DNA of 64,000 nucleotides from a virus. Positions 1 to 8,492 of this stretch are shown in pieces (position 1 is the first letter of the stretch; each line of letters opens with the position of its first letter). Location: IMG/VR virus record IMGVR_UViG_3300020119_000126, positions 26,157 through 90,156 of that record, one strand, 5' to 3'. A program made the position numbers and the translations under genes. The notes beneath the pieces are model-generated. The model ran no database searches, was not told the DNA's origin, and worked only from the letters and a program-made list of their open reading frames with translations.

Positions 1-659
1 ACCACAGTGCGATGTCCATTGCCAAAAGTAATGATCAGGGCATACTTATCACGGCCAAGAGTCATCAGACTGGTTTGGGCAGCCGGAAGTTCAACAGTGA
101 CTGTGTTAGCATTGGCATCCACTACCCCGACAAAGCTCTGACCTGAGACATTAAAGACGGCTTCAGCCGAGGTCAGGTCCAGACCGCTGAAGGTCCAGAT
201 GAGTGCCCGGTCTTCACTTTCATAATAGTCTGACCCCTGGAAGATTTCTGGAATATCCCCGGTCTCATTGACCATAGAAGTCAAGGTCACTTCCGTTGAG
301 AAAGCGAATGAGGTCAGAGTACGCGTAGCATACTCCCATACCTCAGCCGCCGTTAGACCTACCACTTCTGCCTGCACCTCAAACTCCTGGTCATAAGCCA
401 GACTTGAGGCCAGGGGGTCATCGACCAGAATGGCGATATAGTATGGCCCGGACTGAGTCACATTATCGGCTGGCAGGGTATAGGTGTATTGCAAGTTGGC
501 AGCATCCCAGGTCAGGACAGGCGTAGGCGTAATGACTGTCTGGTCAGGATAAAGGGCAGTGTCTACTGTTGGTGGCGAAGCTGGCTGGAAGCGAGTGCCA
601 TCCGACATTCGCCTGACCTGAAAGTTAAACAGCAGGGCCTGGTTCAGCGGATACGACAT
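1..659 (-). CDS. Tail or baseplate protein, partial
   Basis: The reading frame is open from ATG at 657-659 to the left edge of the window, so the C-terminus is missing. About 219 residues are visible. They are rich in short beta-strand-like segments and contain EVWEYATRTLTS, which resembles a (D/E)-V-W-x-Y-A-T-R-T-L motif often seen in phage tail proteins. A GGAAAG ribosome site lies just upstream on the minus strand. It is the most distal visible gene of the leftward tail operon, so a receptor-side or baseplate accessory role is inferred. No enzyme motif is visible. Confidence 0.7.
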   Translation of the reverse strand, partial: MSYPLNQALLFNFQVRRMSDGTRFQPASPPTVDTALYPDQTVITPTPVLTWDAANLQYTYTLPADNVTQSGPYYIAILVDDPLASSLAYDQEFEVQAEVVGLTAAEVWEYATRTLTSFAFSTEVTLTSMVNETGDIPEIFQGSDYYESEDRALIWTFSGLDLTSAEAVFNVSGQSFVGVVDANANTVTVELPAAQTSLMTLGRDKYALIITFGNGHRTV

Positions 660-825
660 TTTCTTTCCAGTCTTCAAGCTGCGCAAAGGCCAACTGAGCG
701 CGGGCCTGCACGACACTATTATTCAACTGTTCGGGCACCAAGACGGCAGTAACAGTGACCCCGTACTGCTGGACCAGAGATTCCAGTGCCTTCTTAAAGG
801 CTTGCTGACGTTCTTCGATAGACAT
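625..825 (-). CDS. Small hypothetical tail-operon protein
   Basis: A 66-residue protein beginning MSIEERQQAFKKALESL, with a predicted helical N-terminus. The start has a good AAGGGG ribosome site at the end of the preceding gene, and the 3' end overlaps the next gene by 35 bases, which is typical of this compact operon. The family is not recognised; a small fibre accessory or chaperone is possible. Confidence 0.6.
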   Translation of the reverse strand: MSIEERQQAFKKALESLVQQYGVTVTAVLVPEQLNNSVVQARAQLAFAQLEDWKENVVSAEPGPAV

Positions 826-828
826 GAA

Positions 829-1110
829 TTAACCCCTTGCAGCCAGGTTGGACAACGCGGCATAATTAGCCTGTAGTACAGGCAGGACGAGTGCGGTTAG
901 AACGTACATGCTGTCATTCAACTGTGAGTCGGTCAGGCCCGACAGTGAGGGTGTGGCATCTAGATTGGGTTGCGTGACCGTATTCTTGACATTGCCCAGG
1001 CCGTCGAAGTTGATATTGATCTTGTGCAGTAGCGCTTCCAGTTCTAGCGCCTTCCCTGCGGCTGCAATGCCGTTTGAGATAGTGTTGCTTTCGAGACTCG
1101 TGAGAGCCAT
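829..1110 (-). CDS. Hypothetical tail-operon protein
   Basis: A 93-residue protein, mostly helical by composition, with a hydrophobic segment near the C-terminus (LTALVLPVLQANYAAL). It sits three bases upstream of the 66-residue gene and downstream of the fibre genes. The family is not recognised. Its place suggests a tail-tip component or assembly factor. Confidence 0.6.
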   Translation of the reverse strand: MALTSLESNTISNGIAAAGKALELEALLHKININFDGLGNVKNTVTQPNLDATPSLSGLTDSQLNDSMYVLTALVLPVLQANYAALSNLAARG

Positions 1111-1153
1111 TTGTCTTGACCTTTCTTATATGGCGGTAGTGCCATTTAATCGT

Positions 1154-2824
1154 TTATGTGTAAAGCGGAAGGTAACGCGCCGTGGTGCCATCCCATACTT
1201 TCAGCCACTTGGTAACTGTGGCTGTATTAGCAGGCGTACCACTCACATCATTGGTGAATGTTTCGGTACTGGCTGCGCCGGAGCCGGGGTCGCTGTGGAC
1301 GCGCACGCCGCCTGCTGCCGGGATAGACGCTTGAATAGTTCCACTTGTCCGAAGCTGAATAGGCTGTGCATCTGTCACGTAAATTTCAAAGGGAGCGCCA
1401 ATCGCGCCAGCCATTCTAAAGCTAGTACTGTCGCGAACGATGATGGCAAAAGTATCGCGAAACGCGAGAGATGAACTTGATCCAGCGGCAGGATCGATGG
1501 TGACTCGATGGTTTACTGGATCAAGGCTTAGCAAGTCAACTTCAGTGCCGATGTTGTAGGCGCTAAATGTCATAAGCGCATTGCGACTCGCATCCGTTGC
1601 CGTGGTCCAGATGGTGCGGATGTGGCCCATTGCCCGCTGCGTGTTAGTTGATGAGTGGCCGTCGAACTCAAGGCCAGTGCCAAAGCCAGCGGCGGGAGTG
1701 CCGGATGAGTTGTGTAATACTGTAAGCACGTTGGTTACGGTAGCGGTAGCAGCGTCTGTAGCGACTTCAGTGATTATCCCGCGAATGGCAACTGCATTAG
1801 CGGTATTGTTTGTTCCGATGACCACCGGGCCATTGGAGCCAGTTGCGATATTTACAGTACCGCCACCAGAGCTATTGTCGAAGCGACCCGATCCGTTGAT
1901 AAATATATTGGTGGAAACCTGAAGACTACCAACTATGTCCAGCGCTTGCGTTGGCGTGACCCCGATCCCCACGCGGCCATTCGTAGTATCCACGGTCAGC
2001 ACAGCAGTGCTACCGTCAGCCTTCGTGAGCTTGAGGGCCGTGGTAGAGTCGGCTAGTGGGGCGATGGTGGATAGAGCCAACACACCAGCAGAGGTAATCT
2101 TGACTTTACTAACACTACCTGTCTGAAAATCCGCCAGAAGCTTCGATCCAGCAGCGGCAAGCGCGTTTGTCTCAGTTACGTTGATTTGAAGTGCCGTGTA
2201 AGGCTGAGCGGCTGGTGCGGTCTGATTGATCTCAGGTTTGATGTTGACCATGATAAGCGAAGTGCTGCCAGCGGTAGCATTGTAGATGCCTGAGACTTCA
2301 ACCTGAGTCATGCCGTTTTGCGAAAAGGTATTTGCTGCCCCGCCGAAAATCGTTCTCAGACCAAAACCGGGCTGCACGGTCAGCGTTCCTGGTGAACTAA
2401 AGGTGCTTAGTGTGGCCCCGCCGCCATTACCCAGAGACAATCCCGTAGCGCCAATTCGAAAGGAGGCGATATTTGGGCTTAGCAAACCAGTGCCGTCAGC
2501 ATTAAGGTTGAGAAGGTCAACTTCAGTTCCGCTGTTGTTATACGTTGAGACAGCGAAGTTTACCGTTCGGCTGGCATCTGTAGCCGTACCCCAGGAGAAC
2601 CTAAAGCGCCCCATATCGCGACTTACTGTCGTGCTACTTTGACCCTTGAAGGCCAGCCCAGTTCCGTATGATGCGGCGGGGGTTCCGCTGGTGCTATGGT
2701 CCAGCACGAGGACGTTGGTGACGGCGGCGGTGGCGGTGTCGGTGTCGATGACGTGCAAACGAGCGGAAGGCGCGGCTGTTGTTGCGCCGCCTATTGACAC
2801 GAAGCCCGTCTTGTCGATGAACAT
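1154..2824 (-). CDS. Tail fibre protein 1
   Basis: A 556-residue low-complexity protein rich in Ala, Gly, Ser and Thr, typical of trimeric beta-structured fibres. It carries a 35-residue module (ADSTTALKLTKADGSTAV onward, ending in GRVGIGVTPT) shared with the neighbouring fibre gene. It also has an internal duplication of about 80 residues: VTNVLVLDHSTSGTPAASYG and VTNVLTVLHNSSGTPAAGFG head the two copies. Modules with VDTTNGRVGIG are common in phage fibres and other surface proteins. No S74 chaperone domain is visible at the C-terminus. It starts seven bases after the stop of the upstream fibre gene. Confidence 0.8.
   Translation of the reverse strand: MFIDKTGFVSIGGATTAAPSARLHVIDTDTATAAVTNVLVLDHSTSGTPAASYGTGLAFKGQSSTTVSRDMGRFRFSWGTATDASRTVNFAVSTYNNSGTEVDLLNLNADGTGLLSPNIASFRIGATGLSLGNGGGATLSTFSSPGTLTVQPGFGLRTIFGGAANTFSQNGMTQVEVSGIYNATAGSTSLIMVNIKPEINQTAPAAQPYTALQINVTETNALAAAGSKLLADFQTGSVSKVKITSAGVLALSTIAPLADSTTALKLTKADGSTAVLTVDTTNGRVGIGVTPTQALDIVGSLQVSTNIFINGSGRFDNSSGGGTVNIATGSNGPVVIGTNNTANAVAIRGIITEVATDAATATVTNVLTVLHNSSGTPAAGFGTGLEFDGHSSTNTQRAMGHIRTIWTTATDASRNALMTFSAYNIGTEVDLLSLDPVNHRVTIDPAAGSSSSLAFRDTFAIIVRDSTSFRMAGAIGAPFEIYVTDAQPIQLRTSGTIQASIPAAGGVRVHSDPGSGAASTETFTNDVSGTPANTATVTKWLKVWDGTTARYLPLYT
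1949..2053 (-). repeat. Fibre repeat module, copy 1
   Basis: A 105-base segment encoding the 35-residue unit that begins ADSTTALKLTKADG and ends GIGVTPT. It is homologous to 3329-3433 in the neighbouring fibre gene, with clear nucleotide similarity but many silent differences. Confidence 0.8.
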
Positions 2825-2833
2825 GTTAACGGT

Positions 2834-3907
2834 TTAGGTTGACCCGCTTGGCGTGCCAGAAATGAAACGGATTTGCCCTTCGCCTTGTACGGGGGTAGTA
2901 GGATAACCTGCCGTCAGAAAAATATTGCCGCGTTGAGTGCTGGCCGCACTAAACGCATTGCCGCGTGCGCCGAAATACGGGCCATTTGTGTTCAGGAAGC
3001 CCGTACCATACCCGGCAACCATAAACCCAAATGTGTTGTTGACGGCCCCAGTTGATGTACTGCCTACATAAATGACATTTACAGACGTGCCACTAGCTTG
3101 ATTGAGAAGTAGACCGCTACGTGTCTCAACAATATCACTTGCGCTAACAAGCAGGCCAGCCAACGTATTGCCGCCACGATTCAAGGTCAGGTAGGAGTTG
3201 GAGGTATCGTAAAAGAGCGACCCCTCAAGGGTTGACCCGTTGAAAAGAGAGACTGACGGAAACGTAAACCCGGCGCGATCAACCCTTACGCCCTGCGAGT
3301 TTCCGTCATTAAAGACATGAAACTTGCCAGTGGGAGTTCCGCCGATCCCGATCCGGCTGTTCGTCGTATCCACGGTTAGCACTGCCGTAGTGCCATCGGC
3401 CTTCGTGAGCTTCAAGGCTGTAGTGGAATCAGCGGAAGGCGCAAGGATTGGCCCGACAAATCGGGTCGTAGCGGTGATAATGGTGCCCGTAATCGCCGCT
3501 GGCGTCGTATTGCCAATGGCGGGTGGCGCAGCGAAGTCACTCAGCAGGCTTACTGTTCCGGCTTTATCAGGCAGGACATACACCCTATCCGCCGTGTTGC
3601 TGGTACCGTCGAAGGTGCGGACGAAGCCGTTCGTCCCCTTCCAGCTAAAGCGATTGCTGCTGTCAATGTAAATCCGACTGGCGGCGGTAGGCGTACCCGG
3701 CGCAGTGCTATTAGCAAGCTCAAGGTAGTCGCTAATGGTAGGGTGAGCGATAGTCGGTCCCGTCGCCAGCACGACACTGCCGCTGCCTGTCGTTGGTGCA
3801 GCCGAAGCAGCCGTGACACGGCCCTTGGCATCAATGGTGATGGTAGCCAGCACCACAGTAGCAGGTGTAACGATATTAGGCAGGATATTGAGCGAGCTAC
3901 CAGGCAT
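2834..3907 (-). CDS. Tail fibre protein 2
   Basis: A 357-residue protein of fibre composition. The N-terminus (SLNILPNIVTPATVVLATIT, then IDAKGRVTAA) matches a common phage fibre attachment motif. The middle contains the 35-residue module shared with fibre 1. It lies between the C39-type peptidase gene (one base away) and fibre 1 in one operon. Together the two fibre genes probably build the distal adhesin; the receptor cannot be inferred. Confidence 0.8.
   Translation of the reverse strand: MPGSSLNILPNIVTPATVVLATITIDAKGRVTAASAAPTTGSGSVVLATGPTIAHPTISDYLELANSTAPGTPTAASRIYIDSSNRFSWKGTNGFVRTFDGTSNTADRVYVLPDKAGTVSLLSDFAAPPAIGNTTPAAITGTIITATTRFVGPILAPSADSTTALKLTKADGTTAVLTVDTTNSRIGIGGTPTGKFHVFNDGNSQGVRVDRAGFTFPSVSLFNGSTLEGSLFYDTSNSYLTLNRGGNTLAGLLVSASDIVETRSGLLLNQASGTSVNVIYVGSTSTGAVNNTFGFMVAGYGTGFLNTNGPYFGARGNAFSAASTQRGNIFLTAGYPTTPVQGEGQIRFISGTPSGST
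3329..3433 (-). repeat. Fibre repeat module, copy 2
   Basis: A 105-base homologue of 1949-2053. The encoded 35 residues differ from copy 1 at a few positions only (for example GTTAV for GSTAV and NSRIGIGG for NGRVGIGV). Confidence 0.8.
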
Positions 3908-3908
3908 A

Positions 3909-5081
3909 CTAGACCTTCTTCAGATATTCAGACTTGATCCACGCCGGGAGTAGAACTTGCGTCCAGCCAGACTGGTCGCCTACCGCTTCTATCTGTTCGC
4001 CTGTATTCATCATCTTGATGATGGTGCCATTAGGGGTCAGGCGAACACGAACAGGACCATCCACTACTTCGGCTGTGCCGTAAATAGGTTCTGGCTGCTT
4101 TGTCTGGACAAAGAGGCATTGCCTGCCGTAGCCCATGTCAGTCAGCGCCTTATCGACCTGACCTGTTGGTACAACGAGGCTTTTGCCGCTATTAGGTGCC
4201 CAATAGTCAGGGTCATGAATAATAAAATTATCCTGATCGTCGTATCCTATAACGACAAAAAAGTGCCCATCACTGCCCGGCACCCTATCAGCCTGATCCA
4301 GTCGGCCTAGAATATCCCTATAAGCGACAAGACAAATAACAGGTCGGCCTGCATCAATCTCTGCCTTGATAGTGGGAATAGCGACGTTGCTCACGGTCTT
4401 GGTGGTCAGGTTATAGAGGCCAGCCAGAGTCACAAGCTGCGGCACGGTTAGACCCGCATCGGTATAGCGCAGTGGCGTGTCCATACTCAGGCGGTCAACT
4501 GTGGCATTAGACTTATTGTAGAAAGCTAACAGCATGGCTACGCAGGCGACTCCACAGTCGTTTCTACGGCCATTAGCTCCAATGCCCCATTGTGTGATGT
4601 AAGGTACGTTGAGAGTGACCACTTTAGATTCCTTTGGCAAAACTTGAATGAATTGATTATCCATTGCAGCTAGACCCTGGCTAAGATGCTCTGGCGTGAT
4701 ATCTTGACGGCCAATATTCGGATCAATGATGGTAAAATTCGGCGTGCCGAACCCAATCACGACGATAGCGTGTGGTCCATACCAATCTACAGCCACAATG
4801 ACTGGTCTACCTTGACGCAGTTCTGACCTGAGATAATCCAGGGTCAGGCCAATGCCATAAGTCACAGGCACGCCCTGGCTGGTGATGAAGTCGGAGAGGT
4901 CCATCAGGTAGACCCCTGTATCTGCCTTTGGCATCAGACGGGCACTAATCTGATCTACAGTTATAGTAAGTTTGCTATAAAACTTCAGCAGCATAGCCGC
5001 GCAGGTCGGGGCACAGTCATTGATGAACTTACCTGCATCGGGTTCGGTTTGCAGGAGCACAGGGACATTGATAATGGTCAT
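3909..5081 (-). CDS. Double C39-type cysteine peptidase with SH3 domain
   Basis: A 390-residue protein with two papain-like C39 (Peptidase_C39_2-like) domains followed by an SH3-like C-terminal domain. Domain 1 (about 1-150) has the Cys motif NDCAPTC (Cys23), the His motif YGPHAIVVIG and IIDPN. Domain 2 (about 155-330) has NDCGVAC (Cys176), DGHFFVVIGYD and IHDPDYW. Both Cys-His-Asp sets look intact. The last 60 residues (GPVRVRLTPNG, GWTQVLLPAWIKSEYL) resemble a bacterial SH3 wall-binding fold. There is no signal peptide. Lying among tail-tip genes, it is probably a virion-associated enzyme cutting cell-wall peptides or a surface protein; a free lysin is the alternative. Confidence 0.75.
   Translation of the reverse strand: MTIINVPVLLQTEPDAGKFINDCAPTCAAMLLKFYSKLTITVDQISARLMPKADTGVYLMDLSDFITSQGVPVTYGIGLTLDYLRSELRQGRPVIVAVDWYGPHAIVVIGFGTPNFTIIDPNIGRQDITPEHLSQGLAAMDNQFIQVLPKESKVVTLNVPYITQWGIGANGRRNDCGVACVAMLLAFYNKSNATVDRLSMDTPLRYTDAGLTVPQLVTLAGLYNLTTKTVSNVAIPTIKAEIDAGRPVICLVAYRDILGRLDQADRVPGSDGHFFVVIGYDDQDNFIIHDPDYWAPNSGKSLVVPTGQVDKALTDMGYGRQCLFVQTKQPEPIYGTAEVVDGPVRVRLTPNGTIIKMMNTGEQIEAVGDQSGWTQVLLPAWIKSEYLKKV
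4738..4751. repeat. Palindrome TTCGGC-GT-GCCGAA
   Basis: Exact copy of the dispersed 14-base palindrome, inside the C39-type peptidase gene, where it is read as Phe-Gly-Thr-Pro-Asn. Confidence 0.85.
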
Positions 5082-5803
5082 GCGGCTGCTAAGCCGTATT
5101 CATCGTTGAAATAGTTGGATATATCAGCTTGCTCTGTAGAATTTAGAGCCTTATTGAATAAAGCAAGTTCAGCAAACTGACCAGAAAAGACCGCAGTGAA
5201 TCCAGTGTTAGGGCCAAAGCCAACATACAAGGACGTGTTACACGTGTTAACTGACAGGCCAGAACTTGCTTGAGAGGCCAGATTTGAACCTCTATAGAGA
5301 GTGCCAGAACTCAATATCCCGTAGATCAAGTACCAGGCACCTGTTGATACAGAGACACCGCTACTGTTTGTATTCCAGATGTCCACGTAGGCTGACGAGG
5401 ATTGCACGGTCCACTGCCACATCTGGTCGTTACTAAAGGTGCAGCCCCAACCCAAGAAACTAGCTCTGGTGCTCACATCAGAAAACTTCACAATGGCATA
5501 CATCGAGCGGGCAGCAGAGCCAGAGATACCAATGTTGCCTGATGTAGCCATATAACTACTGCCCCAGGTCAGAGCAGGTTTACCGTTAATTTGATTGGTG
5601 TGGTAAGTTGCTGTCGCGCCGCTCAAGCCAAAGCCGTTGCCAGCGCTATCGGCCCACGTTGTTGTTGTAGCTCCATCGGCCAGGGCAAGACTGCTGGCTT
5701 TATACCAGGCATAAACGCCAATATCAGCGGGCGTCCTGAGATAACTCAGCGCTTTAGGGTCAATAGGGCCTGGATTACGAGAGCGAGTTCGCTGAGTAGG
5801 CAT
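5078..5803 (-). CDS. LamG/concanavalin-like lectin tail protein
   Basis: A 241-residue protein. After a basic N-terminus it has features of a LamG/ConA-like jelly roll: VYAWYKASSLALADGATTTT, then WADSAGNG, an ARSMYAIVKF strand, and a closing GQFAELALFNKALNSTEQ. That closing helix is characteristic of phage LamG_3-type domains. It overlaps the peptidase gene by four bases (ATGA), so the two are translationally coupled. Carbohydrate binding at the tail tip is inferred from the family. Confidence 0.75.
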   Translation of the reverse strand: MPTQRTRSRNPGPIDPKALSYLRTPADIGVYAWYKASSLALADGATTTTWADSAGNGFGLSGATATYHTNQINGKPALTWGSSYMATSGNIGISGSAARSMYAIVKFSDVSTRASFLGWGCTFSNDQMWQWTVQSSSAYVDIWNTNSSGVSVSTGAWYLIYGILSSGTLYRGSNLASQASSGLSVNTCNTSLYVGFGPNTGFTAVFSGQFAELALFNKALNSTEQADISNYFNDEYGLAAA

Positions 5804-6153
5804 TAAGTAATCCTGTTCACGAAGCCACTGATGACGATAACGTTGGCTGTCGCGCAGTATGCTTTGACAACCAGTGAATTTTGCAGCAATTCACCAGATA
5901 CCACCAAAACCTTGCCTTCTCGTGGTGCAAGTGTTAAAGCTATATCATCATCAGGTGAAGTGGTTCCACCCCATTGAATAATCAGTTCGCGATTGGCGGT
6001 ATCAGTATTAACGGCATATAACCATATTTCATCAAGGTCAGATGTTCCGCTGACCGCCGTATGTATCGTGGTTCCCGGCGAAGATGTGGCTGCAACCTTA
6101 ATTTGCTTGCCATTGGTGCTGCCGCTCAGTGGATATTTTGTGTATGTCGCCAT
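5803..6153 (-). CDS. Small beta-rich tail protein
   Basis: A 116-residue protein with a beta-sandwich-like pattern (LDEIWLYAVNTDTANRELII, then LAPREGKVLVVSGEL). It sits between the lectin and the OB-domain tail protein with almost no spacing. Similar short proteins are common in phage tail modules. The exact role is unknown. Confidence 0.6.
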   Translation of the reverse strand: MATYTKYPLSGSTNGKQIKVAATSSPGTTIHTAVSGTSDLDEIWLYAVNTDTANRELIIQWGGTTSPDDDIALTLAPREGKVLVVSGELLQNSLVVKAYCATANVIVISGFVNRIT

Positions 6154-7290
6154 TTAACTAAAGACCTGCACTTCTAGAATACTTCCGCCACCACCTGTAC
6201 CGAAGTCGAGTTGAGCAACGCCACCACCAAGGTCAGTCAATGTCCCATTGGTCACATGGATTTCTGTGGCAGTGACCGAAGGGGTACCATCCTGCTCTTG
6301 GACAATGACTGATGTTGCGCCTGCTGTGTTGGTCAGTTCAATCCATAGGGCTGCCCCGACTGAAGCGCTAAAACAGGCGTAAAGCCGCGAGTGTGTCTGA
6401 TCCCACCAGAATGATTTATTGCTATAGCCTGCGCTAGAGTCGTCGCTTACCGAGGGGGCCGACGAAGCGCCAAAGTTACATTTAATGGCAGTTAGCGCAC
6501 CATTGGCCGATGCTTGCTGAATGAGTCCTGGTCCACTGCTGGATGACAGGTCACTGCCTGTACCGCCACGAGCTTGACCTAGTTGACCTGTGGTAAGTTT
6601 GGACGTATCCAGATTAGGGATGTCGCCAGAAGCCAAGGCTGCTACTGTGACATTCGCGCCTGTGGTCGCTTGCTTGAGAAAGCCAGCACCAGTGGCAGAC
6701 AGGTCAGCATTAGTGCCGCCTGCGGAAAGCGCCACTTTGGTCATCGGCGTGGCCGTCACCCAGGCAGTCCAACCTGACTTATTCCACTTAATATCAACTG
6801 ACCTGACCCGGACTGATTTGACCGTTGAACTGACATAAGGTAGAACACTACCTGCAATCATCAGATTGACTGCACCAGTTTCGGCAGTATCATCAGCTAC
6901 TTCAAACTCAAGGGTAACTGGTGTATCAACCCCCACTGTACAACGAGCCAGGAAGCCACCCAGGACAGGAATGATGGTCAGGTTAGAAGGAGCCAGGGCA
7001 TTCGTCGAGGTTGAACTGGTATTGCCTGCGGCTTGAGGATTGGCGTAGGAACCTATCACTATCCAGCGGGCTGTGCGGGGAGAGCGAATGAGGACTACGC
7101 GGTCATTCTGCTGTAGGGTTAGACCTTTGGCCGCATAAGCTGATTGATATTTATTGCCTTCAAGTTTGACACGCACCTCAGAAGTAGCAACAGAAATAAC
7201 GGTGCCTTCTTTAACCAGAACCTCAAGAGCGTCATCAACCAGTTTGCGAGTAGCATCAACGTCTGTCTTGTTGTAGAAGGTCTTTCTCAT
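6154..7290 (-). CDS. Tail protein with N-terminal OB-like domain
   Basis: A 378-residue protein. Residues about 25-85 (EGTVISVATSEVRVKLEGN, then LTLQQNDRVVLIRSPRTARW) look like an OB fold of the kind found in baseplate hub and spike proteins. The rest is beta-rich and Gly/Thr/Ser-rich with a fibre-like GQARGGTGSDLSSS segment. It overlaps the upstream hub-like gene by four bases. A central spike or fibre-base role is inferred. Confidence 0.6.
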   Translation of the reverse strand: MRKTFYNKTDVDATRKLVDDALEVLVKEGTVISVATSEVRVKLEGNKYQSAYAAKGLTLQQNDRVVLIRSPRTARWIVIGSYANPQAAGNTSSTSTNALAPSNLTIIPVLGGFLARCTVGVDTPVTLEFEVADDTAETGAVNLMIAGSVLPYVSSTVKSVRVRSVDIKWNKSGWTAWVTATPMTKVALSAGGTNADLSATGAGFLKQATTGANVTVAALASGDIPNLDTSKLTTGQLGQARGGTGSDLSSSSGPGLIQQASANGALTAIKCNFGASSAPSVSDDSSAGYSNKSFWWDQTHSRLYACFSASVGAALWIELTNTAGATSVIVQEQDGTPSVTATEIHVTNGTLTDLGGGVAQLDFGTGGGGSILEVQVFS

Positions 7291-8492
7291 GGTTCGCCGT
7301 AGAAATACTTTCGTCCTGTACCACTCACCCGGAAGGTACCTGCTTCACTTGACCAGTTCAGGCTATCAACGATATAGCTGGTCGTACCAGCATTCAGGTC
7401 AGAAATAGCCAGACGGTCTTCTAGTTCAAGTAAGACTAGGCCAAAACTGTCAAAGCGTGCTTGAAAGGCTTGCTCTTTGGAGCGAATCAGCATCTCTAGG
7501 CCGATGGCATAGCAATCATCAGCATTCCAGGCCGAGGTATTCTGAAGTTCCTTAAAGCGGGTCTTATAACCCCTGACCATGTCATAGTCAAAGACCCGCA
7601 CCCAATGGAATGCCCCAAGCACTCGCGCCTCAGTAAAGATTTGCCGAATATCAATAACCTCATTGATATAGAACTGCTTGGAACGGGTCAGAGATAAGCT
7701 GACTGACCTGGCTTTAGGTTTCCAGACCTTCAACTTCCCATTCCAGCGCATCCAATATTTAATATAGCGATCCTCAATCGCCCGCTGAATGGCACCAATA
7801 GGCGCTTCACCAGGATCGAGACTGCTGATAGTGATAATCTCACCCAGGTTTGCCACGCGAATATCGCTGAAGATAAGCTCGCCTGCCGATAGGTTCTGAG
7901 CCACCATGAGACCCATCTTAAGGAGTGATGAACTGGCGCTATTATCAGCAATAGTCGCCACCAGTTCATCGTTGACCCATACTGAGATATAGAGTGTGCG
8001 CAGTGGCGAGTCAGAAGATGCTTGAGCATCACGCACGGCAATTCGCGCTCGACCCCAATCAACTATCTCAAGGCCCGATAGCTCCTTCTCATAAAGCATA
8101 GAGGTAATGCCATCGACGCCTTTCATCAGAGAAAGATAGCCACCTGAGTCATACTTCACCCGATACCAGTTATTATTGCCATCTGACCTGATATAAATCC
8201 CCCACACGCCGACATGAAAGGTAAAGTCAATAACATAGGAGTGAGGCATGTTGTCGCTGTACCACACGATAGAGTCAGCCACGGCAGCCGTAGTCGTGAT
8301 GTCATTGCTATTCACGTCGATATGTAGACTGTCGGGTGTCCACTTCAGAGCATCGAAGGTATTGATAGTGTCCTCGAACTCAAAGCCGTGCAGTCCAGCA
8401 AAGGCCGCATACTTCTGAAAAACGCCTTCAATAGTCAGGGCATCGGCGTTGTCAGACATGTCAAACGAGTAGAAGCTGGCTACACTGGTCAT
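7287..8492 (-). CDS. Baseplate hub-like tail protein
   Basis: A 401-residue protein. The first half is a beta-sandwich (WGIYIRSDGNNNWYRVKYD), and the second half has mixed segments such as VIDIRQIFTEARVLGAFHWV and a C-terminal FRVSGTGRKYFYGEP. Size and position after the tape measure group fit a tail hub or tail-associated protein. Four-base overlaps with both neighbours show coupling. No lysozyme motif is visible. Confidence 0.5.
   Translation of the reverse strand: MTSVASFYSFDMSDNADALTIEGVFQKYAAFAGLHGFEFEDTINTFDALKWTPDSLHIDVNSNDITTTAAVADSIVWYSDNMPHSYVIDFTFHVGVWGIYIRSDGNNNWYRVKYDSGGYLSLMKGVDGITSMLYEKELSGLEIVDWGRARIAVRDAQASSDSPLRTLYISVWVNDELVATIADNSASSSLLKMGLMVAQNLSAGELIFSDIRVANLGEIITISSLDPGEAPIGAIQRAIEDRYIKYWMRWNGKLKVWKPKARSVSLSLTRSKQFYINEVIDIRQIFTEARVLGAFHWVRVFDYDMVRGYKTRFKELQNTSAWNADDCYAIGLEMLIRSKEQAFQARFDSFGLVLLELEDRLAISDLNAGTTSYIVDSLNWSSEAGTFRVSGTGRKYFYGEP

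Noticed and set aside
908-1474. A 188-codon plus-strand frame across the fibre region
   Set aside because: It is antisense to convincing fibre and hypothetical genes, has no ribosome site and gives a low-complexity translation.
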